A program made the position numbers and the translations under genes. From positions 32,080-96,079 of the forward strand of contig JAHEZQ010000014.1 in assembly GCA_023250955.1 (NCBI GenBank): 64,000 nt of DNA. Direction: 5' to 3'. Below the pieces are notes generated by a model. It searched no databases. It was not told the origin of the DNA and worked only from the letters and a program-made list of their open reading frames with translations. The stretch's first letter is position 1, and the number at the start of each line of letters is the position of its first letter. This document shows positions 26,714 through 36,316 of the stretch, one piece after another. The DNA is from Melioribacter sp. (GTDB taxonomy: Bacteria; Bacteroidota; Ignavibacteria; Ignavibacteriales; Melioribacteraceae).

Positions 26714-27847
26714 TTATCTAACTGTTTTTCTTCTGTTGCGGACAAAATCTTCAAAAATAAATTCTCCTAATCCGGAAAGAGTACTGTAGTAAGCTTTGCC
26801 TTGATTGGCTTTCGTAAAATCTCGTACAAATTGTTGAAGATACGGATCACGCGCAATCATAAATGTTGTAATAGTAATGCCAAGCTTTTTACATCTCACT
26901 GCCTGATCTAAAGTCTTGTTGATTATCTTTCTGTCCAACCCAAAACTGTTCTTATAATATTTGATCCCAATTTTTAAGCAAGTCGGTTTACCGTCGGTTA
27001 TCATAAAAATTTGTTTGTTCTTATTTTTTTTACGGCGGAGAATATCAATAGCAAGTTCTAATCCGGCAACAGTGTTAGTATGATAAGGACCAACAGAGAG
27101 ATATGGAAGATCTTTGATCTCAATTTGCCACGAATCATCACCGAAGACAATTATATCAAGAGTATCTTTTGGAAACTGAGTGGTAATAAGTTCACTCATT
27201 GCCATAGCTACTTTTTTAGCAGGAGTTATCCTATCTTCACCATAAAGAATCATTGAGTGCGAAATATCAATCATCAATACAGTTGAAGTAGAGGTTTTGA
27301 ATTCGCGTTCCTCAATTTCTAGATCATCTTCAGTAAGTTTGAAATCATTTACACCATGTTTGATCTGTGCATTCTTGATTGATGAGACCATATCAATCTG
27401 ATCAACTTGATCACCGAATTGGTAATCACGTCTGTCTGCAGTCTTTTCGTCGCCTTCACCGCCAAAAGGTGTCTGATGATTTCCTCTTCCGGTTTTTCTA
27501 AGCTTGCTAAAAATTTCTTCTAATGATCGGCGACGTATTTCTTTTTCGGATTTTGGTGTCATAACAAAAGTGCCGGGTTCGGATTCATTCTCAGTTATGT
27601 AGCCCTTGTCCTTCAGATCTTGGATGAAATCACCAATACCGTATTCATCATTAGTTATATTGTATTTTCTATCAAGCTGGTTAATAAGATCCAGAGCTTC
27701 CGAAACATCACCAGAGGTAATGTTTAATAGCTGCATAAAAATATGGAGCAACTGTTCAAAGGGGTCGCTTCCTTTAGGATCCGGAATGAATTCTGAAAAT
27801 CTATAACCGATCATTGTCTTTTTCTTTTTTAAACTGATTTTATCCAT
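26714..27847 (-). CDS. VWA-domain protein paired with MoxR-type ATPase
   Basis: A 377-residue protein with a C-terminal von Willebrand factor A domain. The metal-ion-dependent adhesion site reads MIDISHSM (D194, S196, S198), with a conserved threonine region in HTNTVAGLELA and an aspartate in MITDGKP. The first 180 residues are helical and charged, including an EKEIRRRSLEEIF segment, and do not match a family that I know. No membrane segment is seen, so it is cytoplasmic. It lies ten bases upstream of the AAA+ ATPase, an arrangement like ChlD-ChlI or CoxE-CoxD. ATG at 27847 is used; ATG at 27814 is possible. Confidence 0.8.
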   Translation of the reverse strand: MDKISLKKKKTMIGYRFSEFIPDPKGSDPFEQLLHIFMQLLNITSGDVSEALDLINQLDRKYNITNDEYGIGDFIQDLKDKGYITENESEPGTFVMTPKSEKEIRRRSLEEIFSKLRKTGRGNHQTPFGGEGDEKTADRRDYQFGDQVDQIDMVSSIKNAQIKHGVNDFKLTEDDLEIEEREFKTSTSTVLMIDISHSMILYGEDRITPAKKVAMAMSELITTQFPKDTLDIIVFGDDSWQIEIKDLPYLSVGPYHTNTVAGLELAIDILRRKKNKNKQIFMITDGKPTCLKIGIKYYKNSFGLDRKIINKTLDQAVRCKKLGITITTFMIARDPYLQQFVRDFTKANQGKAYYSTLSGLGEFIFEDFVRNRRKTVR

Positions 27848-28018
27848 TGAAAGTTCAGTTTAGAGCTGATTATTATCTTCATGCAACACGAATAAGCTCT
27901 GAAATTAATCGGTAAAATTCCTTACATTTATCACGTAAATTTTTAAGTACTTAATACAATACATCTACATAAAAAATTAATTAACCAAAAGAGTTCCTAC
28001 AATTAATAAAGACTAACA

Positions 28019-28888
28019 TTGGATCTGGCTAAACAATATATAATACAATGCATTGTAGCCGCAGCCAATAACCTTCGTTTAAGCTCGGAGAAAATTGAAA
28101 CTGTTGCCATCCTCCGTGAAAGATTAAACAACTGCGAATCTCTCTCAGAAGAAATCAAAAACTTCAAGAAAATTACTGAGCTGTCAAAACTTGGGATCAA
28201 ACTAGGTGATCTTCAAAATTTTATTGATAACGGAAAGATTGAATTTGTAAAGCTTTCGGATAAATTTAAGGAACATAGTTACAGTTTGGTCAAGGAGCTT
28301 AACGGAGTTCTTGATGTTTTTACTCCTCATTTAGCTAGATTATCATTCCAGAAATTTGATCTTGACGGATTAAATGTTGATCTGACCAACCAGAAAGTAA
28401 ATTCATTTGATACTATTGCTCAATCACCACCTGAAATTGAACTACCGAGAAGATCACGTACTGATGAACTAAGAGAAGCAATAATCTTTGAAGAACTAAA
28501 TAAAGACAACGACTTTAATTTTGAGAACTTTGAAGAAAAAGTTTTAAGACCGGTAAAAGAACTTGATCCATTCCTTAACCGTGTTCTAAAATATGAATAC
28601 ACTGAAAATGAAATTAACAGTCACATCAAAATAATGTTTGAAAATGCCGAACTATCTAAAAAGGTTGGATTTGAAATATTATCAAATATGCACAGCATTT
28701 TTGCAAAAGGTTTGGAATTAATAAATCAAAAAAAAATTGCTCCAAGTTCTAATGTAGTTGAGTCTTTACGCGCGTGTTTAATTGTTATTGTTGCAGTAGT
28801 TCGCGGCAAAGAGGTTGATATAACTAATTATCTTACGCGTGCAGAAAATTTTGGAAAGACTATTTCCCCAAAACAAAAGGAACGTTAG
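28019..28888 (+). CDS. Unknown helical cytoplasmic protein upstream of manC
   Basis: A 289-residue protein that I do not recognise. It is predicted mainly helical and charged, with no signal sequence, no membrane segment and no clear catalytic motif. The start is TTG at 28019, divergent from the VWA gene across a 171-base spacer. Its stop abuts the ATG of the guanylyltransferase gene, so the two are probably coupled. A link to sugar-nucleotide or surface polysaccharide formation is only suggested by this position. Confidence 0.7.
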   Translation: MDLAKQYIIQCIVAAANNLRLSSEKIETVAILRERLNNCESLSEEIKNFKKITELSKLGIKLGDLQNFIDNGKIEFVKLSDKFKEHSYSLVKELNGVLDVFTPHLARLSFQKFDLDGLNVDLTNQKVNSFDTIAQSPPEIELPRRSRTDELREAIIFEELNKDNDFNFENFEEKVLRPVKELDPFLNRVLKYEYTENEINSHIKIMFENAELSKKVGFEILSNMHSIFAKGLELINQKKIAPSSNVVESLRACLIVIVAVVRGKEVDITNYLTRAENFGKTISPKQKER

Positions 28889-29956
28889 ATGGAATTATTT
28901 GCTGTTATTATGGCAGGCGGAGTTGGTTCGCGGTTTTGGCCAAGAAGTAAAGAGAAAAAACCGAAACAGTTGATTCGCATCTTTGGTGAAAATACTATGA
29001 TACAGGATACGGTTAAACGATTGGAAGGATTGGTCGCGAATGATCATGTTTATATTGTTACTAATAAAGTACAGAAGATGAGAGTTAAAGAACAACTGCC
29101 GCAAATCCCCGAAGAAAATATTATTGATGAACCATTCGGGAAAAATACAGCAGCATGTATAGGACTTGCTTCGATCATTATAAAGAGTAAAAACCCGGAT
29201 GCTGTTACAATTACTCTACCGGCAGACCACTTGATAAAAGATGAAGAACAATTTAGAAAATGTCTTTCAACAGCAGTTGATTTCGCGTATAAAACAAAAG
29301 GTTTAGTAACAATCGGCATAACTCCAAATCGTCCTGAAACCGGTTATGGATATATTCAGTTTGATGAAAAGGGAATTGATAATAACATTTACAAAGTTCT
29401 TACATTTGCTGAAAAACCAAATTTGGAAACTGCAAGACGGTTTATTGAATCGGGGGACTTCTTGTGGAACTCGGGAATATTTATTTGGCATGTAGAAACA
29501 ATCTTGAGTGAAATCAAAAAACATTTGCCTGATCTTTCCGACGGACTTGATAAAATTGAAGAGTGCATTGGTACAAATGATTTTGAGAAACAGGTTGTAC
29601 TAGTTTATGGTCAGCTTAAAAGTATTTCGATTGATTATGGTGTGATGGAAAAATCGGATAAAGTTTATCTTACAAAAGCAGATTTTTACTGGAATGATGT
29701 TGGGAATTGGGAAGCAGTGTATGAAATCTCTGAAAAGAATGAAGATGGAAACGCAATAGTAGGTGATGTTTACACGGAGAAAACATTTAGTTCATACATC
29801 TTCTCACCAAGAAAATTCACAGCAGTTATTGGAGTAGAGAATTTGGTAATAATAAATACAAGTCAGGCGTTGCTGGTTTGTGATAGGAATAATGCTCAGG
29901 ATGTTAGAGAAGTTGTAGATTATTTAAAGATGAACAAAAGAAATGAACTAGTCTAA
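28889..29956 (+). CDS. manC: Mannose-1-phosphate guanylyltransferase
   Basis: A 355-residue nucleotidyltransferase that makes GDP-mannose from GTP and mannose-1-phosphate. The signature AGGVGSRFWPRSKEKKPKQ near residue 9 is the nucleotide-binding loop, FAEKPNLETA near 170 is the second sugar-phosphate motif, and FLWNSGIFIW near 190 completes the site. The length fits the monofunctional type without an isomerase domain. It begins at the base after the previous stop. GDP-mannose feeds glycans or exopolysaccharide. Confidence 0.93.
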   Translation: MELFAVIMAGGVGSRFWPRSKEKKPKQLIRIFGENTMIQDTVKRLEGLVANDHVYIVTNKVQKMRVKEQLPQIPEENIIDEPFGKNTAACIGLASIIIKSKNPDAVTITLPADHLIKDEEQFRKCLSTAVDFAYKTKGLVTIGITPNRPETGYGYIQFDEKGIDNNIYKVLTFAEKPNLETARRFIESGDFLWNSGIFIWHVETILSEIKKHLPDLSDGLDKIEECIGTNDFEKQVVLVYGQLKSISIDYGVMEKSDKVYLTKADFYWNDVGNWEAVYEISEKNEDGNAIVGDVYTEKTFSSYIFSPRKFTAVIGVENLVIINTSQALLVCDRNNAQDVREVVDYLKMNKRNELV

Positions 29957-29977
29957 ACAAATCTTGGCGATTACGTG

Positions 29978-30610
29978 ATGAAAAAATTAATTACAGAAGA
30001 CGATGTAAAGAAAGTTTTAAATAGCGGCAGTAAAGAAATCGTAATTGAAAAAGGATCTGTATTAACTCCACTCGCAAAAGATAGAATTCTTCATTTTGGT
30101 TTAAGGATAGTAGAAAGTGAATCCGGCTCGTCATTATCATGTTCAAATTCCCAAGTTAAGATTGCAGTCGGCTCAGATCATACCGGTGTAATGATTAAAA
30201 AAATTATTTTTGAGTTCTTGAAGCAAAAAGGTTACGATATAATTGATGTTGGTACTTTTACGGAAGAATCTGTTGATTATCCGGATATTGCTTTCAATGT
30301 AGCTAACCGAGTAGCAATTAATGAAGTGAAATTCGGAATATTGATTGACGCAACAGGAATACCATCGGCAATTACTGCAAATAAAATTCCGGGAATACGC
30401 GCAGCCACTTGTTACAATGAATTTTCTGCAAAAAGTTCACGAGAACATAATGATGCAAATGTGCTGGCAGTCGGGGCCAGATCATTAGGTGAAGAAACCA
30501 TAAAATCAATTGCGGAAGTATGGCTCTCAACAAAATTTTTAGGGGATAGGCATCAAAAACGATTGGATAAGATTAAAGCAATTGAGGAAAAGTACTCAAA
30601 GAAATCATAG
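29978..30610 (+). CDS. RpiB/LacAB-like sugar-phosphate isomerase homologue, divergent active site
   Basis: A 210-residue protein. Residues 60-205 match the RpiB/LacA/LacB fold, with KIAVGSDHTG near 61 and SREHNDANVLAVGARSLG near 154. The usual catalytic loop CGTG is replaced by DATG, so the cysteine is D124, and the CH pair after AAT is CY (145-146). The first 55 residues are an added domain (LITEDDVKKVLNSGSKEI, then GSVLTPLAKD) resembling N-terminal extensions in some microcompartment-associated enzymes. ATG at 29978 is preferred to the GTG at 29975. It may have changed specificity or lost isomerase activity. Confidence 0.75.
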   Translation: MKKLITEDDVKKVLNSGSKEIVIEKGSVLTPLAKDRILHFGLRIVESESGSSLSCSNSQVKIAVGSDHTGVMIKKIIFEFLKQKGYDIIDVGTFTEESVDYPDIAFNVANRVAINEVKFGILIDATGIPSAITANKIPGIRAATCYNEFSAKSSREHNDANVLAVGARSLGEETIKSIAEVWLSTKFLGDRHQKRLDKIKAIEEKYSKKS

Positions 30611-30673
30611 AATTTGAAAATCTTTCATTATCACTCATAAATAAATTTAATCAATTCAAGAAAGAGAAAATTC

Positions 30674-31432
30674 TTGTTCGTAGAAAAATCACAAGTTGAA
30701 TCAGTTCAAAAGATATCCGATAATATCTTCTTAATAAAAGTTTTAGCACCTACTATTTCATCTCTTGCAAAGCCAGGACAGTTTTGTAATATCAAAGTTT
30801 CTGAAAATTCTTTTCCGCTTTTACGAAGACCATTCAGTATCTGCGATGTTGAAGGGGACTATCTTTTCTTTCTTTTTGATATTCATGGAGAAGGAACAAA
30901 ATTAATATCTAAAAAGAAACCGGGAGAATCACTAGAACTTCTTGGCCCATTAGGAAATGGTTTTGATTACAAAGAAGGTTTTGATACTGCTGTTATTGTT
31001 GCGGGAGGACTTGGTGTTGCACCTTTCCCATATTTACTGAAGAATCTCTCTTATGATAAAAAAGTAATCAGTTTGATTGGAGGGAGATCAAAGAAAAATA
31101 TTGTTACCTATGGACTAAAAAATGTCTTAACAGCAACTGACGACGGTACGGAAGGATTTCATGGAACAGTAGTGGAATTATTGAAAAGAGAGATTAAAAA
31201 TATTTCGCAGAGTAAATTTAGAATATTTGCGTGCGGACCTACTCCAATGTTGAAAACATTACAAAGTTATTGTGTAGAAAATAATTATGATTGCCAAATC
31301 TCCGTAGAATGTGCAATGGCTTGTGGTTTTGGAATTTGCCAGGGCTGCCCGATTGATCTAGTTAACGGAGATTCATATTTGCTTGTATGCAAAGACGGTC
31401 CTGTGTTCGAAGCAAAATCAGTTAAATTATAA
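30674..31432 (+). CDS. pyrK: Dihydroorotate dehydrogenase electron transfer subunit PyrK
   Basis: A 252-residue FAD and [2Fe-2S] protein that passes electrons from PyrD to NAD+ in class 1B dihydroorotate dehydrogenase. It shows the FAD motif RRPFSICD near 53, the glycine-rich VAGGLGVAPFPYLL near 110, ACGPTPML for nucleotide binding and the cluster cysteines in CAMACGFGICQGC with a fourth in LLVCKDGPVF. The start is TTG at 30674; no ATG lies close. It is followed by pyrD after two bases. Confidence 0.94.
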   Translation: MFVEKSQVESVQKISDNIFLIKVLAPTISSLAKPGQFCNIKVSENSFPLLRRPFSICDVEGDYLFFLFDIHGEGTKLISKKKPGESLELLGPLGNGFDYKEGFDTAVIVAGGLGVAPFPYLLKNLSYDKKVISLIGGRSKKNIVTYGLKNVLTATDDGTEGFHGTVVELLKREIKNISQSKFRIFACGPTPMLKTLQSYCVENNYDCQISVECAMACGFGICQGCPIDLVNGDSYLLVCKDGPVFEAKSVKL

Positions 31433-31434
31433 AT

Positions 31435-32346
31435 ATGGTTGATTTATCAATAAATATTGCCGGACTTAGGTTTAAGAACCCGGTTCTTTTAGCTTCCGGG
31501 ACTGTTGGCTACGGAAATGAAATAGCAGAATTTACAGACTTGAACAAACTTGGCGGTATTGTAACAAAATCGTTATCACTAAAACCGCGTAAAGGTAATC
31601 CTCCACCAAGAATCACAGAAACCCCGTCCGGAATGTTGAACGCCATTGGTCTTGCTAATGTTGGTGTTGAATCATTTATTAAAGATAAAATTCCTTTCTT
31701 GAAAAAGTTGAACACAACTTTAATCTGTAATATTGCCGCTAGTACAATCGAAGAGTATGTTGAATGTACAAGAATATTAACTCAAGAGGAAGCAATTCAT
31801 GCTTTTGAGATTAATGTATCTTGTCCCAATGTTAGAGAGGGCGGGCTTGAATTTGGAAATGATTTGAATGCAGTAGGAAGAATAACGGAAAAAGTAAAAG
31901 CTGTTACAAAGAAACCAATTTTTATAAAACTCTCGCCTAATGTTTCCCGTATTTCTGATTTTGCAAAGGTTGTTAAAGAAAACGGAGGCGATGGGGTTTC
32001 TGCAATCAACACTCTTGTCGGAACCGCTTTTGATATTAATACGAAAAAACCAAAAATAAAAAATGTTACCGGCGGATTATCAGGTCCCGCAATTAAACCG
32101 GTAGCACTTGCAAAAATTCTAGAAATAAAACGCAATGTTGATATTCCAATAATTGGTATTGGTGGAATTATGGATTGGAAAGATGCTGTTGAAATGATGA
32201 TCGTTGGAGCTTCCGCTTTCCAAATTGGGACTGTAAATTTTATTAATCCAAATGCCGGGGCTGAGATCGTTGATGGATTAACAACTTATTGCGAACAAAA
32301 CTCTATACAAAATATTTCTGAGTTAACTGGCTCATATCAAATCTAA
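31435..32346 (+). CDS. pyrD: Dihydroorotate dehydrogenase catalytic subunit PyrD (class 1B)
   Basis: A 303-residue FMN enzyme that oxidises dihydroorotate to orotate in pyrimidine synthesis. Visible motifs are NPVLLASGTVGYG near 15, EINVSCPNVREGG with the catalytic cysteine near 128, FIKLSPNV, and IGIGGIMDWKDAVEMM for FMN phosphate binding. The pairing with pyrK shows the heterotetrameric, NAD-linked 1B class. It is two bases from folC. Confidence 0.96.
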   Translation: MVDLSINIAGLRFKNPVLLASGTVGYGNEIAEFTDLNKLGGIVTKSLSLKPRKGNPPPRITETPSGMLNAIGLANVGVESFIKDKIPFLKKLNTTLICNIAASTIEEYVECTRILTQEEAIHAFEINVSCPNVREGGLEFGNDLNAVGRITEKVKAVTKKPIFIKLSPNVSRISDFAKVVKENGGDGVSAINTLVGTAFDINTKKPKIKNVTGGLSGPAIKPVALAKILEIKRNVDIPIIGIGGIMDWKDAVEMMIVGASAFQIGTVNFINPNAGAEIVDGLTTYCEQNSIQNISELTGSYQI

Positions 32347-32348
32347 GT

Positions 32349-33611
32349 ATGGATATAAAATCCTCGTTAGAAAAACTTTTCTCATTACACCAATTCGGGA
32401 TTAAACTTGGGCTGAATAGCACACTCCATTTGTTGGAGAGAATTGGTAATCCGCATAAAGATTTAAAAACATTTCATATTGCAGGATCAAACGGTAAAGG
32501 AAGTACTGCTTCATTTGTTGCAAGTATCTTAATTGAGGCTGGATACAAAGTCGGTCTTTATACATCACCTCATTTTGTAAAATTTAATGAGCGGATAAGA
32601 ATAAACGGTATTATGATTGAAGATGAGTACATTGCAAAATTTGTGACCGAACTTAGAGACCATATTGAAAAAAACAACCCGACTTTTTTTGAAATCACAA
32701 CAGCGCTTGCATTCAAATATTTTTATGAGCAGAAAGTTGATTACGCTGTCATAGAAACCGGATTAGGTGGAAGATTGGATGCTACAAACGTAATTCATCC
32801 GATCGCTTCAGTGATTACATCTATAAGCTTAGAACATACACAACACTTAGGTGATACTCTAGAAAAGATTGCATTTGAGAAAGCCGGAATCATAAAACAA
32901 AATTCCAAAGTCTTTGTCGGTAAAATGTTAAATGAACCGGAAAAGATAATTCGTAATAAAGCTCAAGAACTAAATTGTGATTATAACTTGATAAGTGATT
33001 TTACAACTATCACTGCTGATAGATTAATTGTAACACTGCAAAAAAAATCGTTCTCAATTTATTTTACTCCGCTAATTGGTACTCATCAACTTTACAACGC
33101 AGCCTTAGCTGTAAAAACAATAAATAAAAGTTTAAGCATTGAAGATGGGCTTATTATTTCAAGAGGTATTAGAAATGTAATTAAGAATACCGGCATACAA
33201 GGTCGTTATGAGATAATTTGCAAAAGCCCAAAAATCATTTTTGATTCAGCACATAATCCAGAAGGTGTTAGAATATTTACTGAAGAATTTTCAAGAGAAA
33301 GTAATACTTATACTGAAAAACATCTACTCTTTGGAGCTATGAAAGATAAGTCAATCGCTGAGATGATAAAAATTCTTAATCCTTATTTCGACCAGATTTT
33401 TTTTACAAAAATTGATATTGACCGTTCTGCTAACGAGGATGAGTTAGAATCGGCAGCCAAATCAGCCGGAATAAAGATCAATATCGTTCAAAATGGGTCT
33501 AAATTTGTTCAGGATTTCTTCATGGAGAGGGGAGACAAGTGCCTCGTAGTGCTTGGAAGTATGTATTTACTAGGTGAAATAAAAAGTAAAATGTTAGAGA
33601 AAAGTACTTGA
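32349..33611 (+). CDS. folC: Bifunctional folylpolyglutamate/dihydrofolate synthase
   Basis: A 420-residue Mur-ligase-family enzyme that adds glutamate to folates and probably dihydropteroate. The P-loop GSNGKGSTASF lies near 46, followed by YTSPHFVKFNERIRING near 75, TGLGGRLDATN near 140 and the C-terminal FDSAHNPEGV near 302. The length and motif order fit FolC. A 154-base spacer follows before rho. Confidence 0.95.
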   Translation: MDIKSSLEKLFSLHQFGIKLGLNSTLHLLERIGNPHKDLKTFHIAGSNGKGSTASFVASILIEAGYKVGLYTSPHFVKFNERIRINGIMIEDEYIAKFVTELRDHIEKNNPTFFEITTALAFKYFYEQKVDYAVIETGLGGRLDATNVIHPIASVITSISLEHTQHLGDTLEKIAFEKAGIIKQNSKVFVGKMLNEPEKIIRNKAQELNCDYNLISDFTTITADRLIVTLQKKSFSIYFTPLIGTHQLYNAALAVKTINKSLSIEDGLIISRGIRNVIKNTGIQGRYEIICKSPKIIFDSAHNPEGVRIFTEEFSRESNTYTEKHLLFGAMKDKSIAEMIKILNPYFDQIFFTKIDIDRSANEDELESAAKSAGIKINIVQNGSKFVQDFFMERGDKCLVVLGSMYLLGEIKSKMLEKST

Positions 33612-33765
33612 CAAAGTGGTATAGGGAGATTAATTTTCACCCGTGCCTCAATAGTCTTCAGTTTATAATTAATTCACAATAAACAATTATCAATTATCGA
33701 AATCCCCAGTTGTCAATCAATAATGAATATTACCAAGAATTTCTCACAAGCAATAGGACTTACTC

Positions 33766-35019
33766 ATGCCAATGGACATCTCAGAGCTGCAATCAAAAAA
33801 GATTGTAGATCTCTACAAAATCGCTAAAGATTTTTCAATTGCAGGTTACAGCGATCTCCGCAAACAAGAACTCATCTTCAAAATATTAGAAGCTCAATCA
33901 CAAAAAGACGGTCTTACATTTTCAAAGGGAGTGTTGGAAGTTTTAGCCGATGGATATGGATTCTTGCGTTCTGCGGATTATAATTATCTGCCATCGCCGG
34001 ATGATATTTATGTTTCACCCTCCCAGATCAAAAGGTTCAGCTTAAGAACTGGAGATTTTGTAAGTGGGCAAGTTCGTCCACCTAAAGAAGGTGAAAGATT
34101 TTTTGCTTTATTACGTGTTGAGGCGGTTAATGGGAAAGATCCAGAGGCAATCCGTGAAAGGACCTTATTTGACAACTTAACACCACTTTATCCAACGAAG
34201 AGATTAAAATTGGAATCAGCACCCGGTGAGTACTCGATGCGTATAATTGATATGCTTTCTCCGATCGGCAAAGGGCAGAGAGGGTTAATCGTATCACCTC
34301 CGAAAGCTGGAAAGACAGTATTATTACAAAAAGTTGCCAACTCGTTAACGAGAAATCATCCGGAAGTAAAAATTATAATGTTGTTAATTGATGAACGACC
34401 TGAAGAAGTAACTGATATGCAGCGTTCAGTTCAAGCAGAAGTGATAAGCTCAACTTTTGATGAACCGGCAGAGCGACACGTTCAAGTTGCTAATATGGTT
34501 ATTGAAAAAGCAAAACGTATGGTTGAAGCCGGAGATGATGTTGTAATTTTACTTGATTCAATTACACGACTTGCACGCGCACATAATACAGTAATTCCTC
34601 ATAGCGGAAGAATATTATCCGGTGGTGTTGATGCAAATGCTCTTCATAAACCAAAAAGATTTTTTGGTGCTGCAAGAAATACTGAAGACGGAGGAAGCTT
34701 AACTATCATTGCAACTGCATTGATAGATACTGGCAGCCGTATGGATGAAGTAATTTTTGAAGAATTCAAAGGTACTGGTAATATGGAATTAGTTCTTGAT
34801 AGAAGCCTTTCTGATAAGAGAATATTCCCAGCAATTGATGTTAATAAATCCGGAACAAGAAAAGAAGAATTATTACAGAAAGAAGATGAGTTAAGTAAGG
34901 TATGGATACTCAGAAAAATTATTAGTGAATTTGATCCTTCGGAAGCAATGGAATTCCTTTTAGATAAGATGAGAGGAACAAAAAATAATAAAGAATTCAT
35001 GCTTAGTATGAATAGTTAA
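33766..35019 (+). CDS. rho: Transcription termination factor Rho
   Basis: A 417-residue hexameric RNA helicase that terminates transcription. It has the N-terminal Rho domain ([17 protein letters not shown]), the cold-shock RNA-binding domain with [22 protein letters not shown] near 65, the P-loop [11 protein letters not shown] near 184, and the secondary RNA site in [21 protein letters not shown]. No long insertion in the N-terminal region is present, unlike many Bacteroidota Rho proteins. The spacer upstream (33612-33765) is AT-rich with no clear promoter. Confidence 0.97.
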   Translation: MPMDISELQSKKIVDLYKIAKDFSIAGYSDLRKQELIFKILEAQSQKDGLTFSKGVLEVLADGYGFLRSADYNYLPSPDDIYVSPSQIKRFSLRTGDFVSGQVRPPKEGERFFALLRVEAVNGKDPEAIRERTLFDNLTPLYPTKRLKLESAPGEYSMRIIDMLSPIGKGQRGLIVSPPKAGKTVLLQKVANSLTRNHPEVKIIMLLIDERPEEVTDMQRSVQAEVISSTFDEPAERHVQVANMVIEKAKRMVEAGDDVVILLDSITRLARAHNTVIPHSGRILSGGVDANALHKPKRFFGAARNTEDGGSLTIIATALIDTGSRMDEVIFEEFKGTGNMELVLDRSLSDKRIFPAIDVNKSGTRKEELLQKEDELSKVWILRKIISEFDPSEAMEFLLDKMRGTKNNKEFMLSMNS

Positions 35020-35026
35020 CCAATTA

Positions 35027-36313
35027 ATGGAAAGCATGGTTCGATTGAAAATTATTAAAATAATTTCGCTTTTATTGTTTTCTTTTTTGGTTACTATTTC
35101 TGCTCAACAAAGAGAACGGCATCTTCAGTTTTCAAGAATACCAATCTTTTTAGAGAAGAATATTTTATTCTCCGATAGTTCTTCAACTTGTTACTTTTCT
35201 TATAGAATCCCATTTAAGCAATTATTTTTTACGAAAAATGATAATAAATATTCTGCCGGATTTGTTATTGATCTTGAAATCAAAAACGCAGATAAAATTG
35301 TTAACAGAAAATCTTTAAGAAAATCAATCGTTGTAGATACCTACGAAGAAACAAAAGTTACTACCAATTATGCTCAGGGCGTAATTAGTATTGAGAACAA
35401 CTATAAAGATTATATCATTTATCCGTATCTCAGTATTATTAACAGCGATCAAAGCATTCCTCTCGACTCAATATCAATCGATAATAATTTAATTCTTAAA
35501 GAAAAAATCGGAAGACCAATCGTAATTCAAAATACTGAATCTCAGTGTGATGCTAAGAATGGTTTTCAGCTTGTTAATTATATGAATACAATACCATATT
35601 CTTTCAATGATTATTCAATTTTAATTCCGGTACAAGATTCGACAATAAAGGTGCTGAATATAAAAATCGAGCAAGATGGGAAAGAAAAAGTGAATCAAAA
35701 TATTTCTGATTACTTCCATAATGATTTCAAACTGAAAGAATGTGAGAATAATATTGTTCTTTCTTCCAACAAGAATCTATTGAATACAAAGTATTTTGTT
35801 TTGAAAGATTTTAGCCATTTATTAGAAGAAGGGAATGCACGATTAGTAATATCAAAAGACAACTCAAAGTCTGCTGAGTTTGAATTTAGTGTACTATGGA
35901 ATGACAAACCAAAATCTCTTATGAATCCAGAATTTGCGATACAAGCTCTCGAAGCTATTGAAAACGAACAAACAATAGATTTTTTATTAAATGCTGATAA
36001 AAATGATTATGCTAAAGTCCTCAAGAAATATTGGGATGAAAAGTCCGGTAACAAAAAATACGCCTTCAACGAGCTTGAGAACGAATATTACAAAAGAGCT
36101 GATTATTCGATTGATAATTTCAGTACAGTTAGTTATCCTAATGGTGTAAAATCTGATCGCGGGAAAATGTATATAAAGTATGGTAAACCAGATGAAATTA
36201 AACGGGAATATTTTAATTCAAATATTGTTGTTGAAATTTGGAAATATATAAAACTTAAAAAAGAATTTACCTTTACAGATAAATCAGGATTAGGAAATTA
36301 TACGTTAGACTAG
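35027..36313 (+). CDS. GWxTD-domain-like exported protein
   Basis: A 428-residue protein with an N-terminal signal sequence (about residues 9-26, ending SAQ) and a C-terminal region like the GWxTD domain found in Bacteroidota and Chlorobi: NEYYKRADYSIDNFS then GVKSDRGKMYIKYGKPDEI near 375-400. The namesake tryptophan is valine here (GVKSD). The middle is beta-rich and unrecognised. The function of the domain is unknown. It sits between rho and pdxA. Confidence 0.75.
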   Translation: MESMVRLKIIKIISLLLFSFLVTISAQQRERHLQFSRIPIFLEKNILFSDSSSTCYFSYRIPFKQLFFTKNDNKYSAGFVIDLEIKNADKIVNRKSLRKSIVVDTYEETKVTTNYAQGVISIENNYKDYIIYPYLSIINSDQSIPLDSISIDNNLILKEKIGRPIVIQNTESQCDAKNGFQLVNYMNTIPYSFNDYSILIPVQDSTIKVLNIKIEQDGKEKVNQNISDYFHNDFKLKECENNIVLSSNKNLLNTKYFVLKDFSHLLEEGNARLVISKDNSKSAEFEFSVLWNDKPKSLMNPEFAIQALEAIENEQTIDFLLNADKNDYAKVLKKYWDEKSGNKKYAFNELENEYYKRADYSIDNFSTVSYPNGVKSDRGKMYIKYGKPDEIKREYFNSNIVVEIWKYIKLKKEFTFTDKSGLGNYTLD

Positions 36314-36316
36314 AAA

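Noticed and set aside
31797..32135. Minus-strand frame of 112 codons opposite pyrD
   Set aside because: It is a shadow of a strongly coding gene on the other strand with no ribosome site or motif.
34644..35000. Minus-strand frame of 118 codons opposite rho
   Set aside because: Same situation: rho is highly conserved here and accounts for the open antisense frame.
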